This document shows positions 1-8,016 of a DNA stretch of 64,000 bases, piece by piece. The translations under genes and the position numbers were made by a program. Below the pieces are notes generated by a model. The model saw only the letters and a list, made by a program, of their open reading frames with translations. It had not been told where the DNA came from and did no database searches. The stretch covers positions 124,001-188,000 of the forward strand of contig NZ_JABWCV010000007.1 of NCBI RefSeq assembly GCF_013371085.1, in the 5' to 3' direction. Positions within the stretch are counted from its first letter, which is position 1. Each line of letters starts with the position of its first letter. This DNA comes from Vreelandella maris. Its GTDB lineage: Bacteria; Pseudomonadota; Gammaproteobacteria; Pseudomonadales; Halomonadaceae.

Positions 1-1
1 T

Positions 2-820
2 CGCTGGATTACCCTAAGCCGGGTAGCGGGGGAGCCGGAGGTTGAGTTTTCGGCCAGCCCCGTTTCAGCCGCGCATACCCTGGCCAAACATTTATGGGGA
101 CGCTGTCACGGGGCGGTGGTCACCTCTGCGACCCTGACGGCCCTGGGTCGCTTTGAGCGCCTGCAAGAGCGGGCAGGCTTGGCGAATCGCTACCGCTATC
201 AGGCGCTGCCGAGCCCCTTTGATTATGCCAATGCCGTGCTGCGCGTGCCTAAAGAGGCCACTGACCCTGGTGACAGAGAAGCCCATGAGCGGGCGATTGT
301 GACTTTTGTATCGCAGTTGGCTGATAAAGAGGCGGCGTTAGTGCTGTTCTCTTCTCGAGCTCAGTTGCGGGCGGTTGATAAAGCACTGCCAGCTAGTGTG
401 AAAGAACGGGTGCTCGCTCAGGATGCACTGCCAAAGCGCGAGTTGATTGAGCGCCATCGGGCGGCGGTGGATAGGGGCGAGGGCAGTATCATTTTTGGCT
501 TGGCTAGCTTTGCCGAGGGCATAGATCTTCCCGGCGACTATTTGACGCACGTGGTGATTACGCGGCTACCCTTTGCGGTACCCGATGACCCAGTGGGCGC
601 TACATTAGCAGAATGGATAGAGAGCCAGGGTGGTAACGCGTTTATGCGCATTAGCGTGCCTGATGCGTCTATCAAGCTGGTACAGGCCTGCGGGCGCTTG
701 ATTCGTAAGGAGAGCGACCGTGGAACGATCACCTTGCTGGATAAACGGGTGATTACGCGCCGCTACGGACAAGCACTGCTGGATGCACTGCCGCCATTTC
801 GGCGCGAAATTAGTCGCTAG
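2..820 (+). CDS. dinG: DinG-type ATP-dependent DNA helicase, C-terminal part (5' end outside window)
   Basis: The reading frame is open from the first bases of the window, so only the last ~272 residues are present. The visible part is the second helicase domain of an XPD/DinG-like superfamily 2 helicase: a VVTSATL segment (residues ~39-45 of the fragment), a FGLASFAEGIDLPG segment, and motif VI as QACGRLIRKESDRG near the C-terminus. DinG enzymes unwind 5'-tailed DNA, D-loops and R-loops. The iron-sulfur and Walker A regions would lie upstream and cannot be checked. The gene converges on the DAHP synthase gene and shares its terminator. A YoaA-like paralogue is the main alternative. Confidence 0.85.
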   Translation, partial: RWITLSRVAGEPEVEFSASPVSAAHTLAKHLWGRCHGAVVTSATLTALGRFERLQERAGLANRYRYQALPSPFDYANAVLRVPKEATDPGDREAHERAIVTFVSQLADKEAALVLFSSRAQLRAVDKALPASVKERVLAQDALPKRELIERHRAAVDRGEGSIIFGLASFAEGIDLPGDYLTHVVITRLPFAVPDDPVGATLAEWIESQGGNAFMRISVPDASIKLVQACGRLIRKESDRGTITLLDKRVITRRYGQALLDALPPFRREISR

Positions 821-850
821 CGATTATCCAGTGTACTGGGAAACAATAAA

Positions 851-870
851 AACCCCGCCGTAGCGGGGTT
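851..870. terminator. Bidirectional rho-independent terminator between dinG and aroG
   Basis: Perfect 8-bp stem AACCCCGC (851-858) and GCGGGGTT (863-870) around a CGTA loop. It is flanked by A-rich sequence on the left and T-rich on the right, so it can work on both strands. It lies between two converging genes. Confidence 0.85.
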
Positions 871-876
871 TTCGAA

Positions 877-1953
877 TTACTTAGCGATGCGCTTGGCCAG
901 TGCGGCCGAAAGTTTGTCGTTCATGCGGTTGAAGGTTTCCACCGTGGTATCCCAGTCGATGCAGGCATCGGTAATGGAAACGCCATACTGCAGTTGGCTA
1001 AGGTCTTGGGTCAGCTTTTGATTGCCCCAGCCAATGTTGGATTCAACCATCAGGCCGATAATGGAGGTGTTGCCTTCCAAAATCTGGTTGGTGACATTCT
1101 CAAGCACCAAGGGCTGTAGCGCGGCGTCTTTGTTGGAGTTGGCGTGGGAGCAGTCGATCATGATGTTGGGCGAGAGTTTGGCTTTCTCAAGCTCTTTCTC
1201 CGCCAGGGCAACGCTTACGCTGTCGTAGTTGGGCTTACCGTTGCCACCGCGTAGAACGACGTGGCCGTAGGCGTTGCCGCGAGTGCGAATAATGGCTACC
1301 TGGCCCGCCTGGTTGATGCCCAGGAAATTGTGCGGGCTGGCCACGGACTGAAGCGCGTTAATCGCCACGTCCAGGCTGCCGTCGGTCCCGTTTTTAAAGC
1401 CGACCGGGCAGGAGAGGCCAGAAGCCATTTCCCGGTGGGTCTGAGACTCGGTGGTGCGGGCACCAATCGCTGACCAACTAATGCAGTCTTGCATATACTG
1501 GGGAGAGATGGGATCGAGTGCTTCGGTAGCGAGCGGTAAGCCCATTTCAGCGAGATCGACCAGCAGTTTCCGAGCGATGTGCAGACCTTCATCAATCTCA
1601 AAAGAGTCGTTGAGGTGCGGGTCGTTGATCAGGCCTTTCCAGCCCACCGTTGTGCGCGGCTTTTCAAAATAGACGCGCATCACAATATACAGGCTGTCGC
1701 TAACTTGATCGGCAAGTTTGCGAAGACGGCGGGCATAATCAAGCGCTGCTTCCACGTCGTGGATAGAGCAAGGGCCGACCACGACCAACAGGCGTGGATC
1801 GCTGCCATCCAGGATGTTCTGGATGGTTTTACGCCCCTCTATTACGGTGCGCTCTGCTGCCTCCGTTAACGGTATGGCATTCTTGAGCGCTTCTGGCGTT
1901 GTGAGAACGTCTTGAGCGAGGACGTTAAGGTTATTAACCTGCTGTTCTGACAT
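877..1953 (-). CDS. aroG: Class I 3-deoxy-7-phosphoheptulonate (DAHP) synthase
   Basis: First enzyme of the shikimate pathway: condenses phosphoenolpyruvate with erythrose 4-phosphate in the cytoplasm. The 358-residue length is normal for the AroF/AroG/AroH family. Visible motifs are the metal-ligand cysteine in GPCSIHD (C62), MRVYFEKPRTTVGWKG in the PEP-binding region, ATEALDPISPQY, KNGTDG, and DCSHANSNKD with the metal-ligand histidine. The sequence does not let me decide which amino acid feeds back on this isozyme, so aroG is a family label. It is monocistronic and faces dinG across a terminator. Confidence 0.92.
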   Translation of the reverse strand: MSEQQVNNLNVLAQDVLTTPEALKNAIPLTEAAERTVIEGRKTIQNILDGSDPRLLVVVGPCSIHDVEAALDYARRLRKLADQVSDSLYIVMRVYFEKPRTTVGWKGLINDPHLNDSFEIDEGLHIARKLLVDLAEMGLPLATEALDPISPQYMQDCISWSAIGARTTESQTHREMASGLSCPVGFKNGTDGSLDVAINALQSVASPHNFLGINQAGQVAIIRTRGNAYGHVVLRGGNGKPNYDSVSVALAEKELEKAKLSPNIMIDCSHANSNKDAALQPLVLENVTNQILEGNTSIIGLMVESNIGWGNQKLTQDLSQLQYGVSITDACIDWDTTVETFNRMNDKLSAALAKRIAK

Positions 1954-2012
1954 CTTGCTACCTGTGCTTGCGTAATGGCTGAAAAAGTGAGGGGACGATA
2001 AAAGTGGCGTCT

Positions 2013-2042
2013 ACTATCGCTTGCCGGGGAGGTAAAAATCAA
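2013..2042 (-). promoter_or_regulatory. Putative sigma-70 promoter of aroG
   Basis: On the minus strand, -35 TTGATT (2042-2037) and -10 GATAGT (2018-2013) are separated by 18 bases, about 60 bases upstream of the aroG start. I found no clear TyrR box in the same region. Confidence 0.35.
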
Positions 2043-2049
2043 TTGTTGT

Positions 2050-2078
2050 GGAACTATAGCAGCATTAAAAGTGTCAGC
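2050..2078 (+). promoter_or_regulatory. Possible sigma-E (AlgU)-type autoregulatory promoter of rpoE
   Basis: GGAACTA (2050-2056) followed after 17 bases by TCAGC (2074-2078) resembles the GAACTT-N16/17-TCtgA consensus of RpoE/AlgU promoters. It would give a leader of roughly 260 bases before rpoE. Match by eye only. Confidence 0.25.
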
Positions 2079-2310
2079 CGCTGGGTTTTGTGAAAGGAGC
2101 TAAGTGCTTGATGCCCTGCACGGAACGCGCAACACTGAGGCTCTGTTTTAACTGGGCCCTGTCTTTAAAATTCGGTACCGTTATAAAATGCAACAACATA
2201 TATGGGCGATGTATTCGCTCTTTTATTCACTCTATTATTAATTAATGCCCAAGGGACGCTATGCTGCTTGCTGTGAACGCCCACTTGTCAGGGCTAATAG
2301 GAATGGGGCT

Positions 2311-2322
2311 CGGCGTACGCCG
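2311..2322. repeat. 12-bp perfect palindrome before the rpoE ribosome binding site
   Basis: CGGCGTACGCCG is self-complementary and ends about 10 bases before the GGAGGAG ribosome binding site of rpoE. It could be an operator or fold in the mRNA near the translation start; no regulator is identified. Confidence 0.4.
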
Positions 2323-2344
2323 TACGAGCTGGAGGAGCGTGTGA

Positions 2345-2944
2345 ATGGGCACTCGGGAGACAGACCAACAGCTTGTGGAACGTGCCCAAAAAGGCGATAC
2401 GCGCGCTTTCGATTTGCTGGTGAAAAAGTACCAGCACAAAATTATCGGCCTGATCGGTCGTTACGTTCATGATCACTCTGAAGTGCAGGATGTTGCTCAG
2501 GAGGCGTTTATCAAGGCGTATCGCGCCTTGGGCAAGTTTCGCGCCGAAAGTGCGTTTTATACCTGGATGTACCGTATTGCTATTAATACTGCCAAAAATT
2601 ATTTGGTCTCGCGGGGCAGGCGTCCCCCGGGCAGCGATCTAGATATTGTTGATGCTGAAATTATCGATCAAAGTGGCCGATTGGCCGATTCAGAATCACC
2701 GGAAGCGGCCATTGCTAGAGATCAGCTTGAAGCAGCGGTTTACCAAGCTATTGCCAACTTGCCTGATGATCTGCGCACAGCGATTACCTTGCGAGAGCTG
2801 GATGGTCTTGCTTACGAAGATATCGCTCAGGTAATGCAGTGTCCGGTGGGTACCGTTCGTTCACGAATTTTCCGCGCTCGGGAAGCGGTTGATGAGCATA
2901 TTCGTCCGTTAGTATCGACGGTCAGGAACAGTCGCGATGAATAA
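2345..2944 (+). CDS. rpoE: RNA polymerase sigma factor RpoE/AlgU
   Basis: Extracytoplasmic-function sigma factor directing the envelope-stress regulon (AlgU/AlgT in pseudomonads, RpoE in enterics). 199 residues. Region 2 is seen as DVAQEAFIKAYRAL followed by FRAESAFYTWMYRIAINTAK, and region 4 as a helix-turn-helix around AYEDIAQVMQCPVGTVRSRI. ATG at 2345 is chosen because a strong GGAGGAG lies at 2331-2337. The usual anti-sigma partners follow (rseA, rseB, rseC, mucD), but rseA is separated by an unusually long ~297-base gap. Confidence 0.95.
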   Translation: MGTRETDQQLVERAQKGDTRAFDLLVKKYQHKIIGLIGRYVHDHSEVQDVAQEAFIKAYRALGKFRAESAFYTWMYRIAINTAKNYLVSRGRRPPGSDLDIVDAEIIDQSGRLADSESPEAAIARDQLEAAVYQAIANLPDDLRTAITLRELDGLAYEDIAQVMQCPVGTVRSRIFRAREAVDEHIRPLVSTVRNSRDE

Positions 2945-2986
2945 CGGTCATTAATAAAAGGGCTAGGTGATCGCTTTGAATCGCCA

Positions 2987-3019
2987 TCACAAAAAATGAA
3001 GGTTTTACTTTTTTTGTGA
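2987..3019. repeat. A/T-rich inverted repeat in the rpoE-rseA gap
   Basis: TCACAAAAAA (2987-2996) pairs with TTTTTTGTGA (3010-3019) across a ~13-base loop. On the plus strand the right arm supplies a T-run, so it could be a weak attenuator that lowers read-through from rpoE into rseA, or a binding site. The rest of the 2945-3241 gap holds a direct repeat of AGCGTCAT (near 3040 and 3094) and no gene that I can support. Confidence 0.45.
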
Positions 3020-3241
3020 ACTGTCTGGCACGTTTAGCGTCATAAAGCATGACTATCTTGATGAGCACAATGGTTGTATCAATGTGCAAAGCGTCATGAG
3101 CTTAGCGTTGTAATCTGGTTAGGTAAATAGCCTAAGTAGTGTGTAACGGAGTCTTGGCCTTGGAAGTCGTCGGCGTGATGGTGCTTGTTCTGAGTGGCCA
3201 CTATGCCAGTACTTCTTTTAAACAGTGTGAGGGTGTGAAGT

Positions 3242-3967
3242 ATGAGTCAAAACACACGGGAATCACTTTCGGTGTTGATGGATGGCGAAAGTGATGAGCT
3301 AGAGCTTCGCCGAGTGTTGAAGGCGCTGCCTAACGATGATGACGCCGCCGATACTTGGCGCCGCTATCATCTTGCGCGCAGCATGATGCAACGTGAGCAG
3401 GGTGTCGATGTAAGCGTTGATCTTTCTGCTGGCATCATGGCCCGATTGCGTGACGAGCCTGCTCCTATAACGCAAGGCTCAGACCAAGTGGCCCATCGCA
3501 CTGGAGGGATATCGTTTGCCCGTGGTGCTGGCGTTGCTGCTGCTGTCTCCTTGATGGTTATTACAGGTGTGCAGTTCTTTGGCAGCGATTCGCCGGTTGG
3601 TCAAGGTGGCGACATTGCAACGACTGCTTCCAGTACTAATGGGGGGACTCAAGTGCAACCCGTTAGTTTGGCGTCTCAGTCGGCAGTTGCTGGGCCTGCA
3701 GATATGCCGATGTTTGAACCTACACCGTTTAGGCTTAGCGGGCAGTCAGGTCAAAGTGGTTTGATGAATATTAGTGAAGCTGGCTTCTCAGCGCAGACTC
3801 CTCAGGGAGTCACCGCTTCACAAGGCACTAACATTGATGTTGATCAGATCGGCTTATTGCAATCTTACTTAAAACAGCACACCCAAAGTGCCGCTTACGG
3901 TAGTGGTGACAGCTGGATGCCGCTGATGCGTCCTTCTGCAGTAACTGAGCCACTAGGGCAGCGCTAA
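3242..3967 (+). CDS. rseA: Anti-sigma-E factor RseA/MucA
   Basis: Inner-membrane anti-sigma factor that holds RpoE until regulated proteolysis. The 241-residue product has the RseA N-terminal domain (SVLMDGESDELELRRVLKAL near the start, then WRRYHLARSMMQRE), one membrane helix at about 94-112 (GAGVAAAVSLMVITGV), and a low-complexity Ser/Gly/Gln-rich periplasmic part. It is followed by rseB as in other gammaproteobacteria. Longer than the usual ~195-215 residues because of the periplasmic linker. Confidence 0.93.
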   Translation: MSQNTRESLSVLMDGESDELELRRVLKALPNDDDAADTWRRYHLARSMMQREQGVDVSVDLSAGIMARLRDEPAPITQGSDQVAHRTGGISFARGAGVAAAVSLMVITGVQFFGSDSPVGQGGDIATTASSTNGGTQVQPVSLASQSAVAGPADMPMFEPTPFRLSGQSGQSGLMNISEAGFSAQTPQGVTASQGTNIDVDQIGLLQSYLKQHTQSAAYGSGDSWMPLMRPSAVTEPLGQR

Positions 3968-4022
3968 GCCTCAATGACGGGCCTTTTCATAGCGCCTATT
4001 AGGTGAGCAGGGAGTGCGCGAG

Positions 4023-5060
4023 ATGGAAGTGCGCAATATGATGGTTGCCCTGTGGACTAAGCGAGCATGGGGGCTAGCAAATGCAGCTATGGCTTGTATG
4101 CTCTCTTTTGATGTCTATGCAGAGAGCATAAATAAACAGTCAGAAAGCCACGCTGGTTATGAATGTGCAGCGGTTTCGCAGCAGGCGCCTAGCAGCGCAA
4201 CACAGTGGCTTGAGCGTGGTTTGTGGGCCAGTCACTGTTACGCCTTTCAAGCAAGGGCCGTCGCTATTGATTCAATCGGGGTGCGCACTCTTGCGCTTTC
4301 GCACCGAATTCAAGACGGTATTCGACAGCAGGTAGTTCAGTATTTAGATGGTCCCTCTGTCAGTATCGAGCGACGCTCGCCAGTCGGGCGGTTAGCCTGG
4401 ACAGAAGAGGACAGCACTGGTGAGCTGCCTTCTCCAGCGCGGTGGGCCGCTCACCTTGAGCAGTTCTATTCCATTGAGCTTGAAGATAACGCGCGTGTTG
4501 CTGGTCGTGAAGCGGTTAAACTAATGTTTGAACCTCGCGATCAATGGCGTTTTTCCCATGAGTGGTGGCTAGACCAAGACACTGGCCTGTTGCTGAAGCA
4601 TGTACTCATTGACCAGCATGGGCGAATCATTGAAACTTTTCAAATCACTCAGCTTCAATCGCCTCGAAAGTATACTGGAATCGTTAGGGTAGATGGTTCA
4701 AAGGTCGTGCTGGGCACTCCCTGGCAAGTTACCTGGTTGCCCGAAGGTTTTGTTACTCAACCGATTAATTTTACCGGCAATGATCGGCATCAACGAGTTT
4801 ATAGCGACGGTTTAGCGACGGTAAGTATCTTTGTGGAACCTCTTTCCTCTGATGCTACTACCGCTTTAAAAGAAGGCTTCCAGCAACTGGGTGTTTCTGC
4901 TGTCGCCATTGAGCATACAATGAGCGCTAAAGGTCGTTGGCAGGTGGTGGCCATTGGTGAGCTGCCTGTAGCAACACTCCAACGGATCGTCCGCTCAATC
5001 AATTTTGATTTGCTTGAATCTCGGACCAGTAGTGATAGCCACGATGAGGATGAGCCTTAG
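4023..5060 (+). CDS. rseB: Periplasmic sigma-E regulator RseB/MucB
   Basis: Binds the periplasmic part of RseA and protects it from cleavage; in known systems it senses lipopolysaccharide or lipid signals. N-terminal signal peptide (hydrophobic stretch GLANAAMACMLSFDVYA), then the MucB/RseB fold with AWLERG-like and SIERRSPVGRLAWTE segments. I start at ATG 4023 because AGGGAG at 4009-4014 is well spaced for it; a GTG at 4014 would sit on the ribosome binding site. The first 3 codons are therefore uncertain. Confidence 0.9.
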   Translation: MEVRNMMVALWTKRAWGLANAAMACMLSFDVYAESINKQSESHAGYECAAVSQQAPSSATQWLERGLWASHCYAFQARAVAIDSIGVRTLALSHRIQDGIRQQVVQYLDGPSVSIERRSPVGRLAWTEEDSTGELPSPARWAAHLEQFYSIELEDNARVAGREAVKLMFEPRDQWRFSHEWWLDQDTGLLLKHVLIDQHGRIIETFQITQLQSPRKYTGIVRVDGSKVVLGTPWQVTWLPEGFVTQPINFTGNDRHQRVYSDGLATVSIFVEPLSSDATTALKEGFQQLGVSAVAIEHTMSAKGRWQVVAIGELPVATLQRIVRSINFDLLESRTSSDSHDEDEP

Positions 5061-5091
5061 TGTTTTCGTTTTACGTATGTCAAGAAATGAA

Positions 5092-5544
5092 ATGACGGCC
5101 TCTACTGCATGCTCCACTCTGCTGCGCACTGGCACTGTTGTAGGGTTTAAGCCCCAGCATCTTATTATAGAAATGTCTGCCCAAGAGAATTGTGAGCAGT
5201 GCGCGCAGGGAAGAGGGTGCGGTTTAGGATTGTTATCGCGTCGGCGCAGCCAGCACATTGCTATAGCACTTCCTGAGTCAGCCCTAGATATTGAGCAGCG
5301 TTATCCATTAGGGAAGTTGGTCACCATAAGCTTGCCAAGTGCATCCGTCACGCTACTCGCTTTTTTTGTTTATGGGCTCCCTTTACTGCTAGCGCTGTTG
5401 CTATCCGGCATAGTCTCGCGTGTTAGTGACTTAATTTGGCTGCCGCCACTGATCTTTTTTATCGCCTTGGTGGGCGGTGCGCTAAGTATTAACTACCTAA
5501 TGTGTGGTCGAGGGGAACGCTTTCGTCCACGCTTGGTCAATTAG
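5092..5544 (+). CDS. rseC: SoxR-reducing / sigma-E regulatory protein RseC
   Basis: Small inner-membrane protein of the RseC/MucC family. With the start at 5092 it has 150 residues, the family size. A cysteine cluster CEQCAQGRGCG lies near residues 31-41, followed by two membrane helices (about 82-102 and 108-128). The frame is open upstream to 5005, overlapping rseB, but that extension lacks family resemblance and is probably not translated; 5077 is another possible start. Known roles are modulation of RpoE activity and, in E. coli, SoxR reduction. Confidence 0.82.
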   Translation: MTASTACSTLLRTGTVVGFKPQHLIIEMSAQENCEQCAQGRGCGLGLLSRRRSQHIAIALPESALDIEQRYPLGKLVTISLPSASVTLLAFFVYGLPLLLALLLSGIVSRVSDLIWLPPLIFFIALVGGALSINYLMCGRGERFRPRLVN

Positions 5545-5578
5545 AAGGTTAATTTAGTCCTCCGGCACTTTTCTATGG

Positions 5579-5609
5579 ACTGTTTCTATAAAAAATTTCT
5601 ATAAACAGT
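5579..5609. repeat. Nested inverted and direct repeats upstream of mucD
   Basis: Arms ACTGTTT (5579-5585) and AAACAGT (5603-5609) form an inverted repeat, and within it TTTCTATAAA occurs twice (5583-5592 and 5596-5605). It lies in the 133-base rseC-mucD gap, about 70 bases before mucD, and is a candidate operator or promoter for separate mucD expression. Confidence 0.45.
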
Positions 5610-5677
5610 TCCTATGAACGTTGCTGTGAGTCATTGATCTGCCTTCGATTACTATCACCTTAAGTAGGAGCTCTTGC

Positions 5678-7090
5678 ATGAAGCGCTTGATTCTCCCCTC
5701 CACCCTATGGGTATGTGTGGTGGCATTGCTAACCTTTGGCCAAGCGGCCAGCGCACAGGGTTTGCCTGATTTTACCGAGCTGGTAGAGGATGCCGCCCCT
5801 GGGGTGGTGAATATTTCTACCAGTAGAACGGTTCAGCGTAGCAGTGTCCCTGGTTTTGAAGGGTTCGGCGGTCAGGAAATTCCAGAAATTTTCCGCCATT
5901 TTTTTGGCGATAGCTTCCCCGCGCCGCCTAGCAATGGGCAAGGACGTAGTGAGGAGCGTCAATCCTTAGGTTCTGGATTCGTTATTAGTGAAGATGGCTA
6001 CGTGATGACTAACGCACACGTTGTTCAAGACGCTGATGAAATTCTTGTGCGGCTCAATGATCGACGTGAGTTGAGTGCCCAAGTGATTGGTAGTGACCCA
6101 CAAACCGATGTAGCACTCCTCAAAATAGAGGCCAATGACCTGCCGACACTCACGCTGGGCGATTCTGATGAGCTCAAAGTTGGCGAATGGGTAGCGGCGA
6201 TTGGTTCGCCTTTCGGATTTGAACACTCCGTCACGGCGGGTATCGTCAGTGCAATCAATCGCACCTTGCCGCGTGATGCGTATGTTCCCTTTATTCAAAC
6301 GGACGTGGCGATCAACCCCGGTAACTCCGGTGGTCCGCTGTTTAATCTTGAGGGCGAAGTGGTCGGCATCAACTCACAAATCTTTACTCGTAGCGGCGGT
6401 TTCATGGGTGTCTCATTCGCGATTCCCATCAACGTGGCTATGGATGTTGCCGAGCAACTGCGTGAAGATGGCCGAGTTAATCGCGGCTGGTTAGGTGTCA
6501 TGATCCAGCCGGTCTCCGAAGATTTGGCTGAGTCGTTTGGCATGGAGAGTGCGATTGGTGCGCTGATTGCTGACCTTGATCCCGAAGGCCCCGCCGCGCA
6601 GGGTGGCCTCCAGGCTGGTGATGTCATTCTTGAAGTCAATGGTGAAGAGGTTGAGCGCTCAAGCTCGCTGCCGCGTCTGATTGGCAAAGGTGAGCCCGGT
6701 ACCGAGGTAGAGCTTACCTTGATGCGTGATGGTGAACAGCTGACCGAATCAGTAGAGCTGGGCAGTTGGCCGGACGCCGAGCAGCAGACTGCTCAAGCCA
6801 CTAGCGAAAACCAAACACGTCTTGGCGTAATGGTCTCTGAAATTGATGATGCTATGCGTGAGCAACTGAATATCTCAGGTGGCGTGGTAGTTCGCCAAGT
6901 TGAGTCAGGTAGCGTGGCAGCTAAAGCGGGAATTCGGCCTGGGGATGTATTGGTAAGTATCGATCATCGCAGCGTCTCTTCTTCAGAGGAATTAATGAGC
7001 ATTGTCAAAGAGTTGCCGACTGATCGTGCCATTCCGTTGCGCCTGTTCCGCGAGAGTCGTTCGCTGTTTGTAGCGCTTCGCCTAGAATAA
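5678..7090 (+). CDS. mucD: Periplasmic serine protease MucD (DegP/HtrA family)
   Basis: Degrades misfolded envelope proteins; in Pseudomonas MucD restrains AlgU activation. 470 residues with a signal peptide (to about A26, AASA-Q), trypsin-like domain with the catalytic triad His114 (TNAHVV), Asp144 (PQTDVALLKI) and Ser217 (NPGNSGGP), then two PDZ domains (about 260-350 and 370-465). Ribosome binding site AGGAG at 5666-5670. It forms the last member of the rpoE-rseA-rseB-rseC-mucD cluster. Confidence 0.95.
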   Translation: MKRLILPSTLWVCVVALLTFGQAASAQGLPDFTELVEDAAPGVVNISTSRTVQRSSVPGFEGFGGQEIPEIFRHFFGDSFPAPPSNGQGRSEERQSLGSGFVISEDGYVMTNAHVVQDADEILVRLNDRRELSAQVIGSDPQTDVALLKIEANDLPTLTLGDSDELKVGEWVAAIGSPFGFEHSVTAGIVSAINRTLPRDAYVPFIQTDVAINPGNSGGPLFNLEGEVVGINSQIFTRSGGFMGVSFAIPINVAMDVAEQLREDGRVNRGWLGVMIQPVSEDLAESFGMESAIGALIADLDPEGPAAQGGLQAGDVILEVNGEEVERSSSLPRLIGKGEPGTEVELTLMRDGEQLTESVELGSWPDAEQQTAQATSENQTRLGVMVSEIDDAMREQLNISGGVVVRQVESGSVAAKAGIRPGDVLVSIDHRSVSSSEELMSIVKELPTDRAIPLRLFRESRSLFVALRLE

Positions 7091-7106
7091 TCCATCTATT
7101 GTTACC

Positions 7107-7135
7107 CATAGTCCGGCGGTTCTCGCCGGACTATG
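7107..7135. terminator. Strong hairpin after mucD
   Basis: Perfect 12-bp stem CATAGTCCGGCG (7107-7118) and CGCCGGACTATG (7124-7135) with a GTTCT loop, 17 bases after the mucD stop. No T-run follows on either strand, so it may act as a transcript-end stabiliser or a rho-independent terminator of atypical form. Confidence 0.65.
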
Positions 7136-7230
7136 GCTGCTAGCCTGCCTCACTCGATAATTAAGCTCGCTAGGCTGTATTTCCTACCTCTATTTCCTCC
7201 GACCACTTTATTTCCTCTTGCCTCTTTTGA

Positions 7231-7731
7231 TCACTCCTCATTCTTTTTTTCACGTTCTTTACTCTTACCTTTTTTATCAACAAGGTTCTTTATAATGTCG
7301 TGCTCGAATCGGCCTAACATCACCATGATGATTAATCCCAAAATAGTGACCATAACGGCTAATGGGAAATTATTGATGCCTGCGGCAACCCCAACGGCAC
7401 CGGCCAGCCAAATCGAGGCGCCAGTGGTAATCCCTTCGATGTGGGCGCCACTGCGAATAATACTGCCAGCACCCAAAAAACCTATGCCACCAATGACGCC
7501 CTCAACAACACGATTAGGATCGATACTTGCCGCGTGATCCCCTTCACTCGTGGCAAATAGCACGCTCATGCCAACAATGATAAATGCAGACGAGCCAAGT
7601 GACACCAGCATATGGGAGCGGAGCCCCGCGGGTTTGCCACGAAGCTCCCGTTCCAAGCCAAGGCACAGGGCCAGGCCGGAGGCAACAAGCAGGCGGGCTA
7701 GCATATCCAGGATGGGGATTTCGGTTTCCAT
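7231..7731 (-). CDS. MgtC/SapB family membrane protein
   Basis: 166 residues, hydrophobic, with the MgtC/SapB signature: LGLERELRGKPAGLRSHML near residues 24-42, then VIGGIGFLGAGSII and TTGASIWLAGAVG. MgtC proteins are inner-membrane proteins linked to magnesium limitation and inhibition of ATP synthase in pathogens; the short form lacking the C-terminal ACT-like domain is widespread in free-living bacteria, where its role is not settled. It has a charged lysine/glutamate-rich C-terminus. It is alone on the minus strand between mucD and lepA. Confidence 0.85.
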   Translation of the reverse strand: METEIPILDMLARLLVASGLALCLGLERELRGKPAGLRSHMLVSLGSSAFIIVGMSVLFATSEGDHAASIDPNRVVEGVIGGIGFLGAGSIIRSGAHIEGITTGASIWLAGAVGVAAGINNFPLAVMVTILGLIIMVMLGRFEHDIIKNLVDKKGKSKEREKKNEE

Positions 7732-8016
7732 GACATTCCTTTTTAAAGCTTATTCAATAAAAAAACCTAGTATAGGAATAAGCAAATGCCATGAAATAGT
7801 TAAAGTTGGCTTGCCCCTATGCCTGCACAAGGGGTGATAAATAGTACGTGTAGAGCCTTAGTAAGGTGATTAGGTGGCGGTTATTTTTGGCATTTTTTGA
7901 TGAACATAGCACCGGAACCCCGCTAACGGTACAATGACACCAAATTTCGACTGCGCATTTCAAGGTACTTTTTTTAATCGTACTCGATTGCCTACATACC
8001 CGGATTAAATCGGCAA

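Larger units (their letters stand above)
1954..2344. other. Intergenic region between divergent aroG and rpoE
   Basis: 391 bases without a convincing gene. It holds the putative aroG promoter (2013-2042, minus strand), a sigma-E-like motif (2050-2078, plus strand), a TATAAA hexamer at 2182-2187 that could be a housekeeping -10 for rpoE (its -35 is poor), and a 12-bp palindrome just before the rpoE ribosome binding site. Small open frames here have no support. Confidence 0.5.

Noticed and set aside
2122-2146. GGAACG...TCTGT as a second sigma-E promoter of rpoE
   Set aside because: Only about 13 bases separate the two parts, too short for this promoter class.
7133-7537. Plus-strand frame of 134 codons opposite the MgtC-like gene
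   Set aside because: It is the antisense shadow of a clear MgtC/SapB protein.
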